Assembly (NCBI RefSeq): GCF_900167255.1
Contig: NZ_FUYB01000001.1
Location: forward strand, 151,632 to 215,631
Origin: Thiothrix eikelboomii
GTDB lineage: Bacteria > Pseudomonadota > Gammaproteobacteria > Thiotrichales > Thiotrichaceae
Length of the DNA: 64,000 nucleotides
Direction: 5' to 3'
The position numbers were made by a program, and so were the translations under genes. The notes below the pieces were generated by a model. It was not told where the DNA came from. It made no database searches and worked only from the letters and a program-made list of their open reading frames with translations. Below are positions 53,040 through 64,000 of this stretch, in pieces (position 1 is the stretch's first letter; the number at the start of each line of letters is the position of its first letter).

Positions 53040-54215
53040 TTAATCGGCTTGATGACGCAGAAATGCCGGCACATCTAAAGTCGTGCCATTATTAAGTTTA
53101 TTACCGTTAGTGGAAACACCTGCATTCGTGCGAATATCGTCAATATTCACAACCACCCGGGGTTTTGCGGGGCGCATAGGCGGTACAGGCACGGTTTCAT
53201 GCTTAGCCCCTTGATAGGCTGATTTAGAAGCTACTGGTTTAGAGACTGCGGTTGTCGCTGCATCTTCTAAGCCTGTGGCTACCAAAGTCACGCGAATTTC
53301 ATCACGCATTTCAGGGTCAATTACTGTACCGACCACAACAGTGGCCTCATCTGAAGCAAATTGGCGAATCACTTCACCGACCTCTTCAAACTCATGGATA
53401 CCCATATCAAGGCCAGCTGTAATATTCACCAGAATACCACGAGCACCATCTAAGCAAATATCTTCCAATAAGGGGTTAGATACGGCTGCTTGAGCTGCTT
53501 TCTCAGCACGACCATCACCTTGAGCTTTACCCATACCCATCACGGCCATACCCATGCCAGACATAACGGTACGCACATCCGCAAAGTCGACATTGATTAA
53601 ACCAGGGCGAGTAATCAGCTCAGCGATCCCTTGAACCGCATTTAACAGCACATTATTAGCTGACTTAAAAGCATCTAATAAAGTAGCATTCTTACCTAAA
53701 GCGGTTAACAACTTTTGGTTAGGAATCGTGATCAAGGAATCTACATGACGTGCTAATTCAGCGATACCCGCATCCGCCAATTTCATGCGCTTATTCCCTT
53801 CTAAATGGAAGGGGCGAGTCACGACCGCAACGGTTAAAATCCCTAAATCACGGGCAATCTCAGCGACAACCGGTGCTGCACCAGTACCCGTACCACCGCC
53901 CATACCCGCTGTGATGAACAGCATATCCGTACCACGAATTAATTCTTTAATCCGCTCACGATCTTCCATCGCTGCTTCACGTCCCACATCAGGATTAGCA
54001 CCTGCACCTAAACCTTTGGTCAGATTAGTACCTAATTGCAGAATCGTATCAATTTCACAGGTTTTTAGAGCTTGTGCATCCGTGTTAGCGCAAATGTATT
54101 CAACACCTTCAATACCGGAGGTCAACATGTTGCTAACTGCATTACCACCACCGCCACCAACCCCGATGACCTTAATCACGGCACCGGACTTTTGATTATC
54201 CATAATTTCAAACAT
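53040..54215 (-). CDS. ftsZ: Cell division protein FtsZ
   Basis: A 391-residue tubulin homologue forming the division ring. It has GGGGGNAV at the N-terminus, the GTP-binding signature [11 protein letters not shown] (about 105) and a C-terminal peptide [10 protein letters not shown] for FtsA/ZipA binding. The start MFEIMDN was preferred to an ATG two codons earlier because GGAG is properly spaced from it. It lies 16 bases after ftsA. Confidence 0.98.
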   Translation of the reverse strand: MFEIMDNQKSGAVIKVIGVGGGGGNAVSNMLTSGIEGVEYICANTDAQALKTCEIDTILQLGTNLTKGLGAGANPDVGREAAMEDRERIKELIRGTDMLFITAGMGGGTGTGAAPVVAEIARDLGILTVAVVTRPFHLEGNKRMKLADAGIAELARHVDSLITIPNQKLLTALGKNATLLDAFKSANNVLLNAVQGIAELITRPGLINVDFADVRTVMSGMGMAVMGMGKAQGDGRAEKAAQAAVSNPLLEDICLDGARGILVNITAGLDMGIHEFEEVGEVIRQFASDEATVVVGTVIDPEMRDEIRVTLVATGLEDAATTAVSKPVASKSAYQGAKHETVPVPPMRPAKPRVVVNIDDIRTNAGVSTNGNKLNNGTTLDVPAFLRHQAD

Positions 54216-54231
54216 GCCCATTCTCCAACTG

Positions 54232-55476
54232 TTACAAATTTCCGTTAAACCAACCTTTAATGCGCTCCCATAAGCTATCCGCTGAGCTTATTGGCACCGG
54301 GTGTATTCCTCTGCGCTCTCCATAAACCTGTTGGGTAATACCATACAACAGGAGTCCTACCCCAGTGGAGTGGATAGGATTTTCGACTTCACCACGTAAG
54401 CCACCAATATCACGCGGCATACCTAACCGAACTGGCATGTGAAAAACCTCCTCAGCCAATTCGATAGCACCTTTCATTTTCGAAGTACCCCCCGTGAGGA
54501 CAATACCTGCTCCGATCCGCTCTTCATAACCACTGCGTTGAAGTTCATCCAAAACTAACGCGAACAACTCCGCATAACGTGGCTCAATAATAGAGGATAA
54601 GACGAAGGTGGATAGGCTCAGCGCTTCCCGCTCACCCACACCGGGTACATCAATAAATTCTTCCTGCCCAATCAATTTTTGTAAGGCGATACCATGTTTA
54701 ATCTTGATCTCTTCCGCATGGCGTGTTGGAGTACGCACACCTAGCGCAATATCATTGGTCACTTGGTCGCCAGCAATAGGTATTACCGCTGTATGATGAA
54801 TAGCACCATTGAGGAAAACGGCAATATCGCTAGTTCCCCCACCGATATCCACCAAACAGACACCCAACTCTTTCTCATCCTCCTCAAGCACGGCATAGCT
54901 AGAGGCCACTTGCTCAAGGATAATATCTTCTACACTCAGCCCACAGCGCTCAACGCATTTAATAATATTTTGCGCGGCCCCATGTGCGGCAGTCACTAAA
55001 TGCACCCGAGCCTCCAAGCGGACACCTGACATGCCGACTGGCTCACGGATACCTTCTTGAGTATCAATCACATACTCTTGAGGCAAAACATGCAAAATAC
55101 GTTGATCCGCAGGAATAGCGACTGCCCTCGCCGCATCCATCACACGCTCAAGATCTTGACTGGTCACTTCTTTTTCTTTAATAGCGACAATTCCGTGTGA
55201 ATTGAGGCTACGCACATGACTTCCAGCAATACCTACATAGACTGAACTAATTCTGATCCCAGACATCAACTCAGCTTCTTCAACGGCTTTTTGGATCGAC
55301 TGAATGGTCGATTCGATATTGACAACCACCCCACGCCGCATCCCACGTGAAGGCGAACTTCCAATTCCGACCACTTCAAGGCGACCATTTTCGTTCACCT
55401 CACCGACCATAGCGACAACTTTTGAAGTACCTATATCTAAGGCGACGATCGTGTTACGCTCTGATTTTTTTGACAT
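54232..55476 (-). CDS. ftsA: Cell division protein FtsA
   Basis: A 414-residue actin-like protein anchoring FtsZ to the membrane. It shows [16 protein letters not shown] (phosphate 1), [14 protein letters not shown] (phosphate 2), [15 protein letters not shown] and a C-terminal amphipathic helix WERIKGWFN. It starts 2 bases after the ftsQ stop. Confidence 0.97.
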   Translation of the reverse strand: MSKKSERNTIVALDIGTSKVVAMVGEVNENGRLEVVGIGSSPSRGMRRGVVVNIESTIQSIQKAVEEAELMSGIRISSVYVGIAGSHVRSLNSHGIVAIKEKEVTSQDLERVMDAARAVAIPADQRILHVLPQEYVIDTQEGIREPVGMSGVRLEARVHLVTAAHGAAQNIIKCVERCGLSVEDIILEQVASSYAVLEEDEKELGVCLVDIGGGTSDIAVFLNGAIHHTAVIPIAGDQVTNDIALGVRTPTRHAEEIKIKHGIALQKLIGQEEFIDVPGVGEREALSLSTFVLSSIIEPRYAELFALVLDELQRSGYEERIGAGIVLTGGTSKMKGAIELAEEVFHMPVRLGMPRDIGGLRGEVENPIHSTGVGLLLYGITQQVYGERRGIHPVPISSADSLWERIKGWFNGNL

Positions 55477-55478
55477 CT

Positions 55479-56318
55479 TTAGCTCCCTAGGCTCTGTTGT
55501 GCGAACCTGTCTAAGGAACTCACAGCCGCGCCATTACCAACACCAGGTTTCCATTCCACAGCGAATCCATTGGTATAGCGTAGGTCAATCTGATCAATCT
55601 CACCGAGACGATCCTTCAAGCCTTGCAAATAGCCCACTTTAAAACGTTGCACTCGTTTTTCCTGTTCTTTACGGCCAATGATGATTTCTGGCCCATGACG
55701 CAACTTCATCCGCCATGACCCACGTTCATCTTCTGATAGCTCGATAATTTCTAAACTTAAGCCAGACAGCATTTTAGTGAGCTGCACATAACGCTCACCC
55801 ATAACACGCCCATTAGTCTGAGGACTATAAATAATGGGAAAAACACCCTGCTTTTCTGGCAATGTACCGACGTAAATTTCGCCGAACTGATTCAATAACT
55901 TATCATCACCCCAAAAAGCAATCGGAAATTGCGTTTCTACCTCAACAACCAGTTGATTTGGCCAAATCTTGCGCAAACTAGCCCCTCTGACCCAAGGATG
56001 AGCCTCTAAAGCCAGCTCTAAACCTTGGGTATCCAACAAATATAAATTTGTCTGCGTATACGGCTCAGCCAGTGCTTCCAACTCAGCTTGCCTTAAATAC
56101 TGAAAGTCGCCTTGCCACTCGACTTTTTGGATCGCCAAACTAGTGGGGTCGCTAATCCATGCACGAAACCAGAGTACAGCACCACCGACTACCATTAACA
56201 CAGCCAACACCGTTAACCAACGCGCCATGCTAGGCGACAACTCAGGCACGAGCTGTACGTCTTTCACGGGGCGCGCTTGAACACGGCGCTTAACCGGTTG
56301 GCTAGGCTGCTTGGCCAT
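55479..56318 (-). CDS. ftsQ: Cell division protein FtsQ
   Basis: A 279-residue bitopic protein with a short cytoplasmic N-terminus, one helix (about 33-52), a POTRA domain (about 57-130; IQKVEWQGDFQYLRQAELEA) and the FtsQ beta domain with PIAFWGDDKLLNQFGEIY. It connects FtsBL to the divisome. Its ATG overlaps the ddl stop by one base. Confidence 0.93.
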   Translation of the reverse strand: MAKQPSQPVKRRVQARPVKDVQLVPELSPSMARWLTVLAVLMVVGGAVLWFRAWISDPTSLAIQKVEWQGDFQYLRQAELEALAEPYTQTNLYLLDTQGLELALEAHPWVRGASLRKIWPNQLVVEVETQFPIAFWGDDKLLNQFGEIYVGTLPEKQGVFPIIYSPQTNGRVMGERYVQLTKMLSGLSLEIIELSEDERGSWRMKLRHGPEIIIGRKEQEKRVQRFKVGYLQGLKDRLGEIDQIDLRYTNGFAVEWKPGVGNGAAVSSLDRFAQQSLGS

Positions 56319-57235
56319 TACAAAGTAGTCTCCAAAATACGTAAGACTAGGGTTTGAAAATCCATACCAACCGCACGAGCCGCCATTGGTACTAAACTAT
56401 GATCGGTCATGCCGGGGTTAGTATTGACTTCAATCAACCAAGCTTTACCTTGTTGATCACGCATCATATCGACCCGCCCCCAACCTTGACCACCTACCGT
56501 AGCAAAAGCTTCTAGGGCTAAAGCACGCATGGCTTGTTCTTCGGCTTCACTCAGACCACTGGGGCAAAAATAGCGAGTGTCATTGGAAATATATTTAGCT
56601 TCATAGTCATATAACACGCCCGGCACTTCGATTCTAATCAAAGGCAAAGGCTCACCTGCTAGTAAACCTGCGGTATATTCAGCCCCAGTGATCCACTGCT
56701 CAACAATCACCACAGGATCACTCTTAGCCGCTGCTTCATAAGCCGGTTTCAAAGCAGCCGCTTCAGTCACCTTACTAATGCCAATACTGGAACCTTCACT
56801 AGCGGGTTTGACAATCAGTGGTAGACCTAGCTCCGCAACGACCTCAGCAAAATTAGTTTCAGCGGTGAGCACACGATAATTAGGCGTAGGCAAACCCGCC
56901 CCCAACCATAAGCGCTTAGTCATGAGTTTATCCATGCTAATAGCAGCGGCCTTCACCCCACAGCCAGTATAAGGCAAACCTAGTAACTCTAGAGCACCTT
57001 GAATCACCCCGTCCTCACCGCCACGACCGTGTAAAATATTAAATACTCGGTCATAATGGCCTGCTTGCAAAACACTCAGAATATCGCGATCTACATCAAT
57101 ACCGTGGGCATCAACACCACTTTCTTGCAAAGCCGCTAATACGGCTGCGCCACTTTTTAAAGACACCGGACGTTCAGCAGCCCAACCTCCATACAATACG
57201 GCTACTTTGCCAAAACGTGAAAATGTTTTATCCAT
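56318..57235 (-). CDS. ddl: D-alanine-D-alanine ligase
   Basis: A 305-residue ATP-grasp enzyme making D-Ala-D-Ala for peptidoglycan. The N-terminal [20 protein letters not shown] carries Trp-Ala-Ala instead of the usual Ser-Ala/Ser-x-Glu order near GG-x-S-x-E, although Glu-Arg is kept. The ATP-grasp motifs [14 protein letters not shown] and [18 protein letters not shown] are intact. It sits between murC and ftsQ; murB, often found here, is missing. Confidence 0.95.
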   Translation of the reverse strand: MDKTFSRFGKVAVLYGGWAAERPVSLKSGAAVLAALQESGVDAHGIDVDRDILSVLQAGHYDRVFNILHGRGGEDGVIQGALELLGLPYTGCGVKAAAISMDKLMTKRLWLGAGLPTPNYRVLTAETNFAEVVAELGLPLIVKPASEGSSIGISKVTEAAALKPAYEAAAKSDPVVIVEQWITGAEYTAGLLAGEPLPLIRIEVPGVLYDYEAKYISNDTRYFCPSGLSEAEEQAMRALALEAFATVGGQGWGRVDMMRDQQGKAWLIEVNTNPGMTDHSLVPMAARAVGMDFQTLVLRILETTL

Positions 57236-58669
57236 TTATGCCTGCCCTGTTTGATAAAAAGTCAGTTTTTCTGGCAAACTAGCGGCTAAGCCACCCACAC
57301 TGCCCGCGCCTTGGGTCAAAATCACATCACCGTCTTGCAGAATATGCTTGAGCACACCGGGAACATCTTCCACATCGGCCACAAAAATTGGGTCAACTTT
57401 GCCACGAATCCGAATGGCTCGCGCTAAGGCACGCCCATCGGCACCCGGAATAGCCTGCTCACTCGCGGCATACACATCCATGAGGACTAAGACATCCGTT
57501 TCTGAAAGTACTTGCGTGAAATCCTCGAATAAATCACGGGTGCGCGTATAGCGATGTGGTTGAAAGATCAACACTAAGCGCCGAGTTGGCCATACGCCAC
57601 GCAAGGCCTTTAAAGTGGCCAGCATTTCACGGGGGTGATGACCGTAATCATCTACTAAGGTGGCAATGCCTTTACCAAAGTTAATATCACCATACAGTTG
57701 GAAACGCCGCCCCACCCCACTGAATTTACGCAAACCATTCAGAATCGCCTCATCTGCAATATCTAACTCCATTGCAATCGCAATCGCGGCCAAGGCATTC
57801 AGCACATTATGTTGTCCGGGTAAATTCAGAGTCACCTCTAAACTACGATGACAACGTTTGCAGTGCACCGAGAAAAAGCTCTGCGTACCTTCAAAATGCA
57901 GATTAGAAGCCCGTACATCAGCGTCTTGATCAATACCATAGGTAATCACAGTACGATTGACCTCAGGCAGAATAGCACGCACATGCTCGTCATCCACACA
58001 GAGCACTGCCAAGCCGTAGAAAGGCAAATGATGTAAGAATTCAATAAAGGTTTGTTTTAGTTTAGAAAAATCACCGCCATAGGTAGACATATGATCTTCA
58101 TCAATATTCGTAATCACCGAGATCATTGGTTGTAAATGTAAAAAGGAGGCATCACTTTCATCCGCTTCTGCCACCAAATACTCACCCGTACCTAGTTTCG
58201 AATTACTCGCAGAGCTATTCAGTTTGCCACCGATCACATAAGTAGGATCTAATCCACCCTCAACTAATAAGCTCGTGGTTAAACTTGTAGTCGTCGTTTT
58301 TCCATGTGTCCCCGCGACAGCAATACCTTGGCGGAAACGCATTAACTCAGCCAGCATCTCAGCCCGCCTTACAATCGGAATCCGTTGCTCACGGGCAGCG
58401 ATAATTTCTGGATTCTGAGCATCAATCGCCGTCGACACCACAATCACATCCGCGCCTGCAATATTTTCTGCCGCGTGGCCTTTGAAAACAGTAATGCCCA
58501 TCGCTTGCAACCGCCGAGTCATGGCACTCTCGGCCAAATCAGAACCACTCACGGTATAACCTAAAGTAGCAACGACCTCAGCAATTCCGCCCATACCTGC
58601 CCCACCGATCCCAATAAAGTGCAGGCGATTAATTCGTTTGCGGGCGAGGTTGTCATTCCCTGTTTTCAT
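57236..58669 (-). CDS. murC: UDP-N-acetylmuramate-L-alanine ligase
   Basis: A 477-residue Mur ligase adding L-Ala to UDP-MurNAc. It has [16 protein letters not shown] at the N-terminus, the P-loop [12 protein letters not shown] (about 117), [12 protein letters not shown] and [10 protein letters not shown]. Its ATG overlaps the murG stop (ATGA) and it ends one base before the ddl start. Confidence 0.98.
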   Translation of the reverse strand: MKTGNDNLARKRINRLHFIGIGGAGMGGIAEVVATLGYTVSGSDLAESAMTRRLQAMGITVFKGHAAENIAGADVIVVSTAIDAQNPEIIAAREQRIPIVRRAEMLAELMRFRQGIAVAGTHGKTTTTSLTTSLLVEGGLDPTYVIGGKLNSSASNSKLGTGEYLVAEADESDASFLHLQPMISVITNIDEDHMSTYGGDFSKLKQTFIEFLHHLPFYGLAVLCVDDEHVRAILPEVNRTVITYGIDQDADVRASNLHFEGTQSFFSVHCKRCHRSLEVTLNLPGQHNVLNALAAIAIAMELDIADEAILNGLRKFSGVGRRFQLYGDINFGKGIATLVDDYGHHPREMLATLKALRGVWPTRRLVLIFQPHRYTRTRDLFEDFTQVLSETDVLVLMDVYAASEQAIPGADGRALARAIRIRGKVDPIFVADVEDVPGVLKHILQDGDVILTQGAGSVGGLAASLPEKLTFYQTGQA

Positions 58670-59781
58670 GCTTGCTTCCTAGTCTCTTGAAAATCATAAC
58701 CTGCATAAGCTGCACAGATAGCGGCTACCTGTGTAGTGGCATAGGGCATCGCTAACTGACGTGCAGCGATCCCCAGCTTTAATAAACGCACTCGATCAGT
58801 GCAGAGTTCGGTTAGCACTTTAGCTAAACGCTCTGGGCTTAACTCAGCCTGCTGCAGCAATAGACCCGCCTGCTGATCAACCAAATAACGGGCATTCGCG
58901 GTCTGGTGATCATCAACCGCATGGGGATAAGGAATAAACAATGCCGCTAAACCGGCTGCTGACACTTCTGCCACGGTCAAAGCCCCAGCACGACAAATGA
59001 TTAGATCAGCCCAAGCATAGGCCTCAGCCATATCATCAATAAACGGAGTGACTGTAGCCCTAACGCCTGCTGCTTGATAAGCCTGCTGAGCCGCTGCTAA
59101 ATTCTTTGCACCCGCTTGATGACGAATGTCAGGCCGCACACTAGGGGCGACTAAGGCCAAAGCCTGTGGTACTGTTTGATTTAAAGCGGCGGCACCTAAG
59201 CTGCCACCCACCACTAATAAACGCACAGGTTGATCTGCACGATCCGCTAACCGCTCTAAAGGCTGTGGTAAAGCTGCAATATCCGCCCGCACCGGATTAC
59301 CTGTGGCTTGAACCTTGTCACTATTCGGAAAAGTCCCGGGGAAACCCTCCAAGACACGTTTGCTGAGTTTCGAGAGCAGCTTATTCGTTAAACCTGCCAC
59401 CGCATTTTGCTCGTGGATCACGACAGGTTTACCCATCAAAGCAGCAACTAAGCCCCCAGGTCCGGCAACAAAACCGCCCATACCTAACACCGCTGCTGGT
59501 TGATGCGTCCGCATAATTCCAACTGACTGCCATAACGCTTTAGCTAACCGGAAAGGTGCTAAAGCAAGCGCTTGCCAACCTTTGCCACGTAGACCTGAAA
59601 CCTCAAGCCAAGCCACTTCAATACCCGCCGCTGGAATAATTTTCGCCTCTAGCCCCGCCTTAGTCCCCATCCAAATAATAGGAATCCCTTGTGCTTGTAA
59701 CTCGCGTGCAACCGCTAAGCCGGGGTAGACATGCCCACCTGTACCACCTGCTGTGATTAAAATCGGTTTAGGTTTAAGCAC
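58666..59781 (-). CDS. murG: Lipid II synthase MurG
   Basis: A 371-residue glycosyltransferase adding GlcNAc to lipid I at the inner membrane. The [14 protein letters not shown] loop, [17 protein letters not shown] and the C-terminal [13 protein letters not shown] substrate-binding motif are present. It overlaps ftsW by 8 bases and murC by 4. Confidence 0.98.
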   Translation of the reverse strand: MLKPKPILITAGGTGGHVYPGLAVARELQAQGIPIIWMGTKAGLEAKIIPAAGIEVAWLEVSGLRGKGWQALALAPFRLAKALWQSVGIMRTHQPAAVLGMGGFVAGPGGLVAALMGKPVVIHEQNAVAGLTNKLLSKLSKRVLEGFPGTFPNSDKVQATGNPVRADIAALPQPLERLADRADQPVRLLVVGGSLGAAALNQTVPQALALVAPSVRPDIRHQAGAKNLAAAQQAYQAAGVRATVTPFIDDMAEAYAWADLIICRAGALTVAEVSAAGLAALFIPYPHAVDDHQTANARYLVDQQAGLLLQQAELSPERLAKVLTELCTDRVRLLKLGIAARQLAMPYATTQVAAICAAYAGYDFQETRKQA

Positions 59782-61030
59782 GCTTATTGCCCCCTAATAA
59801 AGGAGAACGTCGCACAGCAGCTTTCACTGGCTTGCGAGTACTGGTTCTGGTTTTTACTGGTAAACCTAAAGCAAGGATTTGTGTATCGCGGTGAATACGC
59901 ATCAGCAAGCCCATTGCTAATAAAGTCACTAATAAGCTACTCCCGCCATAGCTTAAGAAGGGCAAAGTCAGCCCCTTAGGCGGTAACACGGCAAGATTAA
60001 CCCCAACATGCAAAATGACTTGGAAACCCATCCAAAACCCAATGCCGTAAGCCACATAAGCTCCAAACTGCAAGCCTTGCTTATCTGCATTAAAACCAAT
60101 CACAAAAGCGCGATACACCAACCAACCAAAGAGCACCAACAGTAACATCATGCCAACAAAACCGAATTCTTCCGCTAAAACGGCAAAAATAAAATCATTA
60201 TGTGCCTCTGGCAGATAAGAGAGTTTTTGCACGCCCGCCCCTAAACCATTACCAAACCACCCACCATCACCGATGGCGATCAGTGAATTAATAATTTGAT
60301 AACCGGTATTTTGGGTGTCCGCCCAAGGATTCAAGAAAATCTCAATCCGGCGCAAGCGATAACCCTCAAGGGCAACCACTGGCAACATAATTAACAGAGA
60401 ACCGCCTAAAAACATCACTAATCTTTTTAAAGGCACCCCACCTAAAAACAATAAGGCCAACCCCACCATAATAATGATCACCGCCGAACCGAAATCTGGC
60501 TCGAGCAATAACAAAACCCCCACCCCAGCTAACACTAATAAAGGCATGACTAAGGGTTGATAAGAAGGTGAAGTGGATAATTTTTTACCATGCCGAACCA
60601 TATAACTTGATAGGTACATAATCATAATGATTTTCACCAGCTCCGAGACTTGAAAAGCAAAAGGCCCTAAAGCTAACCAACGTCGGCTTCCCTTGACATA
60701 TACACCAATTCCCGGAATCAACACCAAAATCAATAAGATCACTGCGATGGGTAACAGCTTGACTCCTAAATCCTCCCAGAAGCCAATACGCACTTGGTAC
60801 AAGGCAAGAGCACAAAACACACCCACAAACACAAACAACAACTGGCGATTGAAAAAATAATACATATCGCCATAAGTCTTTTGCGCTACCCAAAACGAAG
60901 CCGACCCCAGCATCACTAGCCCAAGCCCAATGAGCGCAAAAATAACCAAGCCTAGATCACGATCAAAATAGCGTGACCAATCAATAGCCTCGATCCGTTC
61001 AAGTAGCTTCGTGGGTTTGCTTACTTTCAT
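59774..61030 (-). CDS. ftsW: SEDS glycosyltransferase FtsW
   Basis: A 418-residue membrane protein with ten helices that polymerises lipid II at the septum. SEDS landmarks are GSRRWLALGPFAFQVSELVK, LLEPDFGSAVIIIMVGLALL and PLPFLSYGGSSL-like LPFLSYGGSSLLV. A basic tail (KTRTSTRKPVKAAVRRS) follows. It overlaps murD by 4 bases and murG by 8. Confidence 0.96.
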   Translation of the reverse strand: MKVSKPTKLLERIEAIDWSRYFDRDLGLVIFALIGLGLVMLGSASFWVAQKTYGDMYYFFNRQLLFVFVGVFCALALYQVRIGFWEDLGVKLLPIAVILLILVLIPGIGVYVKGSRRWLALGPFAFQVSELVKIIMIMYLSSYMVRHGKKLSTSPSYQPLVMPLLVLAGVGVLLLLEPDFGSAVIIIMVGLALLFLGGVPLKRLVMFLGGSLLIMLPVVALEGYRLRRIEIFLNPWADTQNTGYQIINSLIAIGDGGWFGNGLGAGVQKLSYLPEAHNDFIFAVLAEEFGFVGMMLLLVLFGWLVYRAFVIGFNADKQGLQFGAYVAYGIGFWMGFQVILHVGVNLAVLPPKGLTLPFLSYGGSSLLVTLLAMGLLMRIHRDTQILALGLPVKTRTSTRKPVKAAVRRSPLLGGNKRA

Positions 61031-62376
61031 GCGGGTAAGCTCCTAACAGCAGCACTAAATACCTCACCACGATGCCCATAGTTTTTGAACATATCGAAAC
61101 TAGCACAAGCGGGAGAGAGTAAGACATTATCACCCGGCTGTGCATAATCAGCGGCCCATTGCACAGCCTCTTCCATAGTGCTGGCATAATGCACCGGCAC
61201 TTCAGAAGCAATCACCTTGGCGATTAAAGGTGCATCTCGACCGATTAACACCACTGCCCGTGCTTTGGCTTGAATCACTGGGCCAAGCGGGGTGAAATCA
61301 GCATCCTTTCCAATCCCACCAGCGATTAAAACCGTCTTACCCGGCAAGCCTTGCAAAGCCGCTAAAGTCGCACCGACATTCGTACCTTTGGAATCGTCAT
61401 ACCAGCAGACACCTTGGCGCTCCCGCACCCATTGGGTTCGATGTGGCAAACCTGTAAATTCGCGCAAGCCCGCTAGCTGACCGTCTAAGGACAGCCCAAT
61501 AGCCTCACCTAAAGCTAAGGCCGCCAAGGCATTGGCATGATTATGACTACCGGGGAGTTTCATGGCAGAAGTCGCTAGCAGTAAAGCCTCACCCTTAGCC
61601 AGCCAAGCTTGCCCGTCATGTTCACGAATACCGTACTCATCTGCTGCAGGCACACCTAAGCCAAAACTGAGCTGTGGCCGGCCAACAGGTAACATTGAGC
61701 CTACTAAAGCATCATCACGATTCCAGACCGCACAAGCGCAATTTTGATAAATCACCTGCTTAGCCGCTGCATACTCTGCATAACTGGTGTAACGATCTAA
61801 ATGGTCTTCACTCACATTCAAGACAACCGCCGCAGCGGCCTGCAAAGAATGCGTGGTTTCTAATTGAAAACTCGATAGCTCCAGCACATACCAATCAGGC
61901 ACCGGTAACTTCAGTAAATCCAAAGCAGCCTCACCGAGATTGCCACCCGCTAAAGACTGCTTACCCGCTGATTTCACCATGAGATCAACAAGAGTCGTCA
62001 CACTGCTTTTACCGTTAGAGCCAGTAATCGCCACGATGGGGGCTTGAGCCACTCGGACAAATAACTCAATATCGCCAATAACCTCAGCACCACGCTGTTT
62101 AGCGGCATGAATTTCAGGAGTGGCAATGGCAATCCCTGGGCTAACAACTAAAGTCTGAGCCTGCTCAAACCAAGCACTTATTGCGGAAAACTGACCAAAG
62201 AAATACGGCACTTCTGCAAAATGCTGAGCTAACTCCTCTTTGCCCGGTGGATCTATGCGGCTATCCACCACCGCAAAATCTATACCCGCTGCCTTTAAAT
62301 AGCGCGCAACAGACAATCCAGTCACCCCAAGGCCGACAACTAAAGTGCTCCAATTTGAACTAGCCGTTGACTTCAT
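61027..62376 (-). CDS. murD: UDP-N-acetylmuramoylalanine-D-glutamate ligase
   Basis: A 449-residue Mur ligase adding D-Glu. It has VVGLGVTGLSVARYL, the P-loop ITGSNGKSSVTTL, ELSSFQLE, VLNVSEDHLDRY and DDSKGTNVGA. The start MKSTASSNW was chosen because it overlaps the mraY stop (TAATG); an upstream in-frame ATG would lie within mraY. Confidence 0.97.
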   Translation of the reverse strand: MKSTASSNWSTLVVGLGVTGLSVARYLKAAGIDFAVVDSRIDPPGKEELAQHFAEVPYFFGQFSAISAWFEQAQTLVVSPGIAIATPEIHAAKQRGAEVIGDIELFVRVAQAPIVAITGSNGKSSVTTLVDLMVKSAGKQSLAGGNLGEAALDLLKLPVPDWYVLELSSFQLETTHSLQAAAAVVLNVSEDHLDRYTSYAEYAAAKQVIYQNCACAVWNRDDALVGSMLPVGRPQLSFGLGVPAADEYGIREHDGQAWLAKGEALLLATSAMKLPGSHNHANALAALALGEAIGLSLDGQLAGLREFTGLPHRTQWVRERQGVCWYDDSKGTNVGATLAALQGLPGKTVLIAGGIGKDADFTPLGPVIQAKARAVVLIGRDAPLIAKVIASEVPVHYASTMEEAVQWAADYAQPGDNVLLSPACASFDMFKNYGHRGEVFSAAVRSLPA

Positions 62377-63458
62377 TAGCGCACCTTCAAAGTAGCTAAA
62401 CCAATCATGACCAAGACCACGGTAATGATCCAAAAACGCACAATCACTTTCGGTTCAGGCCAGCCTTTCTTTTCATAGTGATGGTGTAAAGGTGCCATAC
62501 GGAAAATGCGCTTCCCACCTGTTGCCTTAAAATAGCCCACCTGCAAAATCACCGATAAGGTTTCTAGTACAAAAACCCCGCCCATAATGGCCAGTACAAT
62601 TTCTTGGCGAACCACAATCGCAACAATGGCTAAGGCTGCACCTAAAGCCAAAGCGCCTACATCCCCCATAAAGACTTGCGCAGGATAGGAGTTAAACCAA
62701 AGAAATCCTAAACCAGCCCCGACAATTGCTGAGCAAAACACCAGCATCTCACCCGCACCGGGTACTTTGGGTACACCTAAATAAGTTGAAATCGAGGCAT
62801 GACCACTGGCATAAGCAAACACACCCAAACCACCGGCGACCAGAATAGTGGGCATAATCGCTAAGCCGTCGAGACCATCCGTCAGGTTGACCGCATTGCT
62901 AGTACCTATCAGCACCAAATAAACCCAAGGAATAAATAACCAACCCATTTCCCAATGGACACCCTTCAAAACTGGCATATACAAGGTTATTTCCGTCGGA
63001 GATTGAGCGGTATAAAATAAGAAAAAGGCGGCGGCAAAACCGACTAAAGTTAAGCCCACCGTTTTTTGGCGTGCCGTTAACCCTAAGTTACGTCGTTTCT
63101 TCAGCTTGATGTAATCGTCTAAACCACCGACCAAACCAAATCCCAGCATCACCGCCAGCGCAACCCAAGTAAACCGATTACTTAAATCGGCCCACAATAA
63201 GGTTGACACGCTAATCGCAAGGATAACCATGACCCCACCCATGGTCGGTGTACCTGCCTTCATTTGATGTTGAGGGCCATCCTCACGAATGTACTGACCA
63301 ATTTTCAAGCGTGTGAGTGCTCGAATCATCGCCGGTCCAGTCCAGAGTGCAATCGCTAAAGCGGTGAGTACACCTAAAATAGCGCGGAAAGTTAGGTATT
63401 GAAAAACATTAAAACCACTATACAGATCGCTCAGTTGTGCAAAGAGCCAGACTAGCAT
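62376..63458 (-). CDS. mraY: Phospho-MurNAc-pentapeptide translocase MraY
   Basis: A 360-residue polytopic enzyme making lipid I. Family motifs are [58 protein letters not shown] and the [15 protein letters not shown] loop near the C-terminus. It overlaps the end of murF by 7 bases. Confidence 0.98.
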   Translation of the reverse strand: MLVWLFAQLSDLYSGFNVFQYLTFRAILGVLTALAIALWTGPAMIRALTRLKIGQYIREDGPQHQMKAGTPTMGGVMVILAISVSTLLWADLSNRFTWVALAVMLGFGLVGGLDDYIKLKKRRNLGLTARQKTVGLTLVGFAAAFFLFYTAQSPTEITLYMPVLKGVHWEMGWLFIPWVYLVLIGTSNAVNLTDGLDGLAIMPTILVAGGLGVFAYASGHASISTYLGVPKVPGAGEMLVFCSAIVGAGLGFLWFNSYPAQVFMGDVGALALGAALAIVAIVVRQEIVLAIMGGVFVLETLSVILQVGYFKATGGKRIFRMAPLHHHYEKKGWPEPKVIVRFWIITVVLVMIGLATLKVR

Positions 63459-64000
63459 GTAGCGACTCCTTGCTCAGTCAAAGCCTCAACTACCCGTTCC
63501 ATCCGTGCAGAACGTGAGCCTTTCACCAAGATTTGAGTGTCAAGGGTCAAGTTTGGCCTTAATGCCGCTAGTAAGTCGGCTAAGTCCTGAAAAGCATAAG
63601 CCCCTTCACCAAACGCTTGGCTAGCAGCGGCACTTAAACGCCCTAACGTATAAATTTCATCAATTTTTGCTGCTTTTGCGATTTGCCCAATTTCAAAATG
63701 CAGTTGTTCACCGGTTGCGCCCAATTCAGCCATATCCCCTAAGATTAAAATTTTTCTTCCCTGTTGTTCGGCAAGCACTGCCACCGCAGCAGCGGTCGAA
63801 CTTGGATTTGCATTGTAAGTATCATCAATCACTAAACCACCATGCTGACCCTGCTTGGGATTTAAGCGCCCTTTAACCGGCTGCAAGGACTCTAAACCTT
63901 GCTGAATCACGGTCAAGGGTAAGCCCAGCGCGGAAGCACCGGCTGCCGCTGCTAAGGCATTTAATTGATTATGTTTGCCCAAAAGTTTCAAATGCACCCT
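63452..64000 (-). CDS. murF: UDP-MurNAc-tripeptide-D-Ala-D-Ala ligase MurF (C-terminal part)
   Basis: About 182 residues of the C-terminal half are visible; the gene continues past the right edge. [17 protein letters not shown] and [20 protein letters not shown], then ANPSS, match MurF, followed by [20 protein letters not shown] and [16 protein letters not shown]. It adds the D-Ala-D-Ala dipeptide, completing the soluble precursor. Confidence 0.96.
   Translation of the reverse strand, partial: RVHLKLLGKHNQLNALAAAAGASALGLPLTVIQQGLESLQPVKGRLNPKQGQHGGLVIDDTYNANPSSTAAAVAVLAEQQGRKILILGDMAELGATGEQLHFEIGQIAKAAKIDEIYTLGRLSAAASQAFGEGAYAFQDLADLLAALRPNLTLDTQILVKGSRSARMERVVEALTEQGVATC

Overview
This window looks like the chromosome of a gammaproteobacterium. 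The support is a murF-mraY-murD-ftsW-murG-murC-ddl-ftsQAZ-lpxC division and cell-wall cluster, an rpsP-rimM-trmD-rplS operon, the ffh / ccsA-like / CorB-like / radA neighbourhood, RpoH, and LpxC (hence an outer membrane). HrcA with a textbook CIRCE element, FNR-type boxes and the general look of the proteins suggest a Thiotrichales (Thiothrix-like) organism. The genus guess is weak and rests on impression only.

Layout. 1-5 kb: minus-strand argC, a DUF6776-type membrane protein and the first codons of a bactofilin; then plus-strand single genes (TlpA-like thioredoxin, hemJ, a small lipoprotein, osmC, an EamA transporter). 5-12.96 kb is an accessory island: a Phd-type antitoxin whose PIN toxin is wrecked by two stops and a frameshift, an IS5 remnant, an AT-rich unrecognised two-gene membrane operon, then nested scraps of IS66, IS256 and IS3 elements and a HigBA-like toxin-antitoxin pair with a palindromic operator. 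13-19.5 kb holds heat shock and envelope genes: clpB with a sigma-32 promoter, a SPOR protein, a lipoprotein, an HNH nuclease, two tiny paralogous membrane proteins with FNR-type boxes, and rpoH under a perfect CIRCE. 19.5-31.4 kb: a 782-residue coiled-coil protein, hrcA, nadK-recN, small envelope genes, a thioredoxin, ubiX-mpl and a GGDEF/EAL protein. 31.6-33.5 kb: the ribosomal/tRNA-methylase operon.

33.7-38.7 kb is the most unusual envelope region. It carries four paralogous small lipoproteins with a shared C-terminal signature. Two of them also have duplicated His/Cys-rich repeats. They are interspersed with a DUF1287 lipoprotein and a secreted protein with Cys and His in papain-like (NlpC/P60-like) contexts. 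39-51 kb: ffh, a CcsA-like protein, a CorB-like protein, radA, a DEAD-box protein that has lost most of its catalytic motifs, DUF465, mutT, argJ, secA and an M23 peptidase. 51.5-64 kb: dciA-like, lpxC and the division/cell-wall cluster, cut by the window edge inside murF.

How the genes connect. Heat shock is represented at three levels: HrcA, its probable CIRCE target in front of rpoH, and the probable RpoH target clpB. Peptidoglycan synthesis (mur, ddl, mraY, ftsW), recycling (mpl), remodelling (M23, SPOR) and division (ftsQAZ) occur together. The candidate new biology is (i) the tiny FNR-linked membrane protein pair, (ii) the His/Cys lipoprotein family with its protease-like neighbours, (iii) the two-gene membrane operon in the island and (iv) the degenerate helicase. 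No tRNA, rRNA or CRISPR array was seen.
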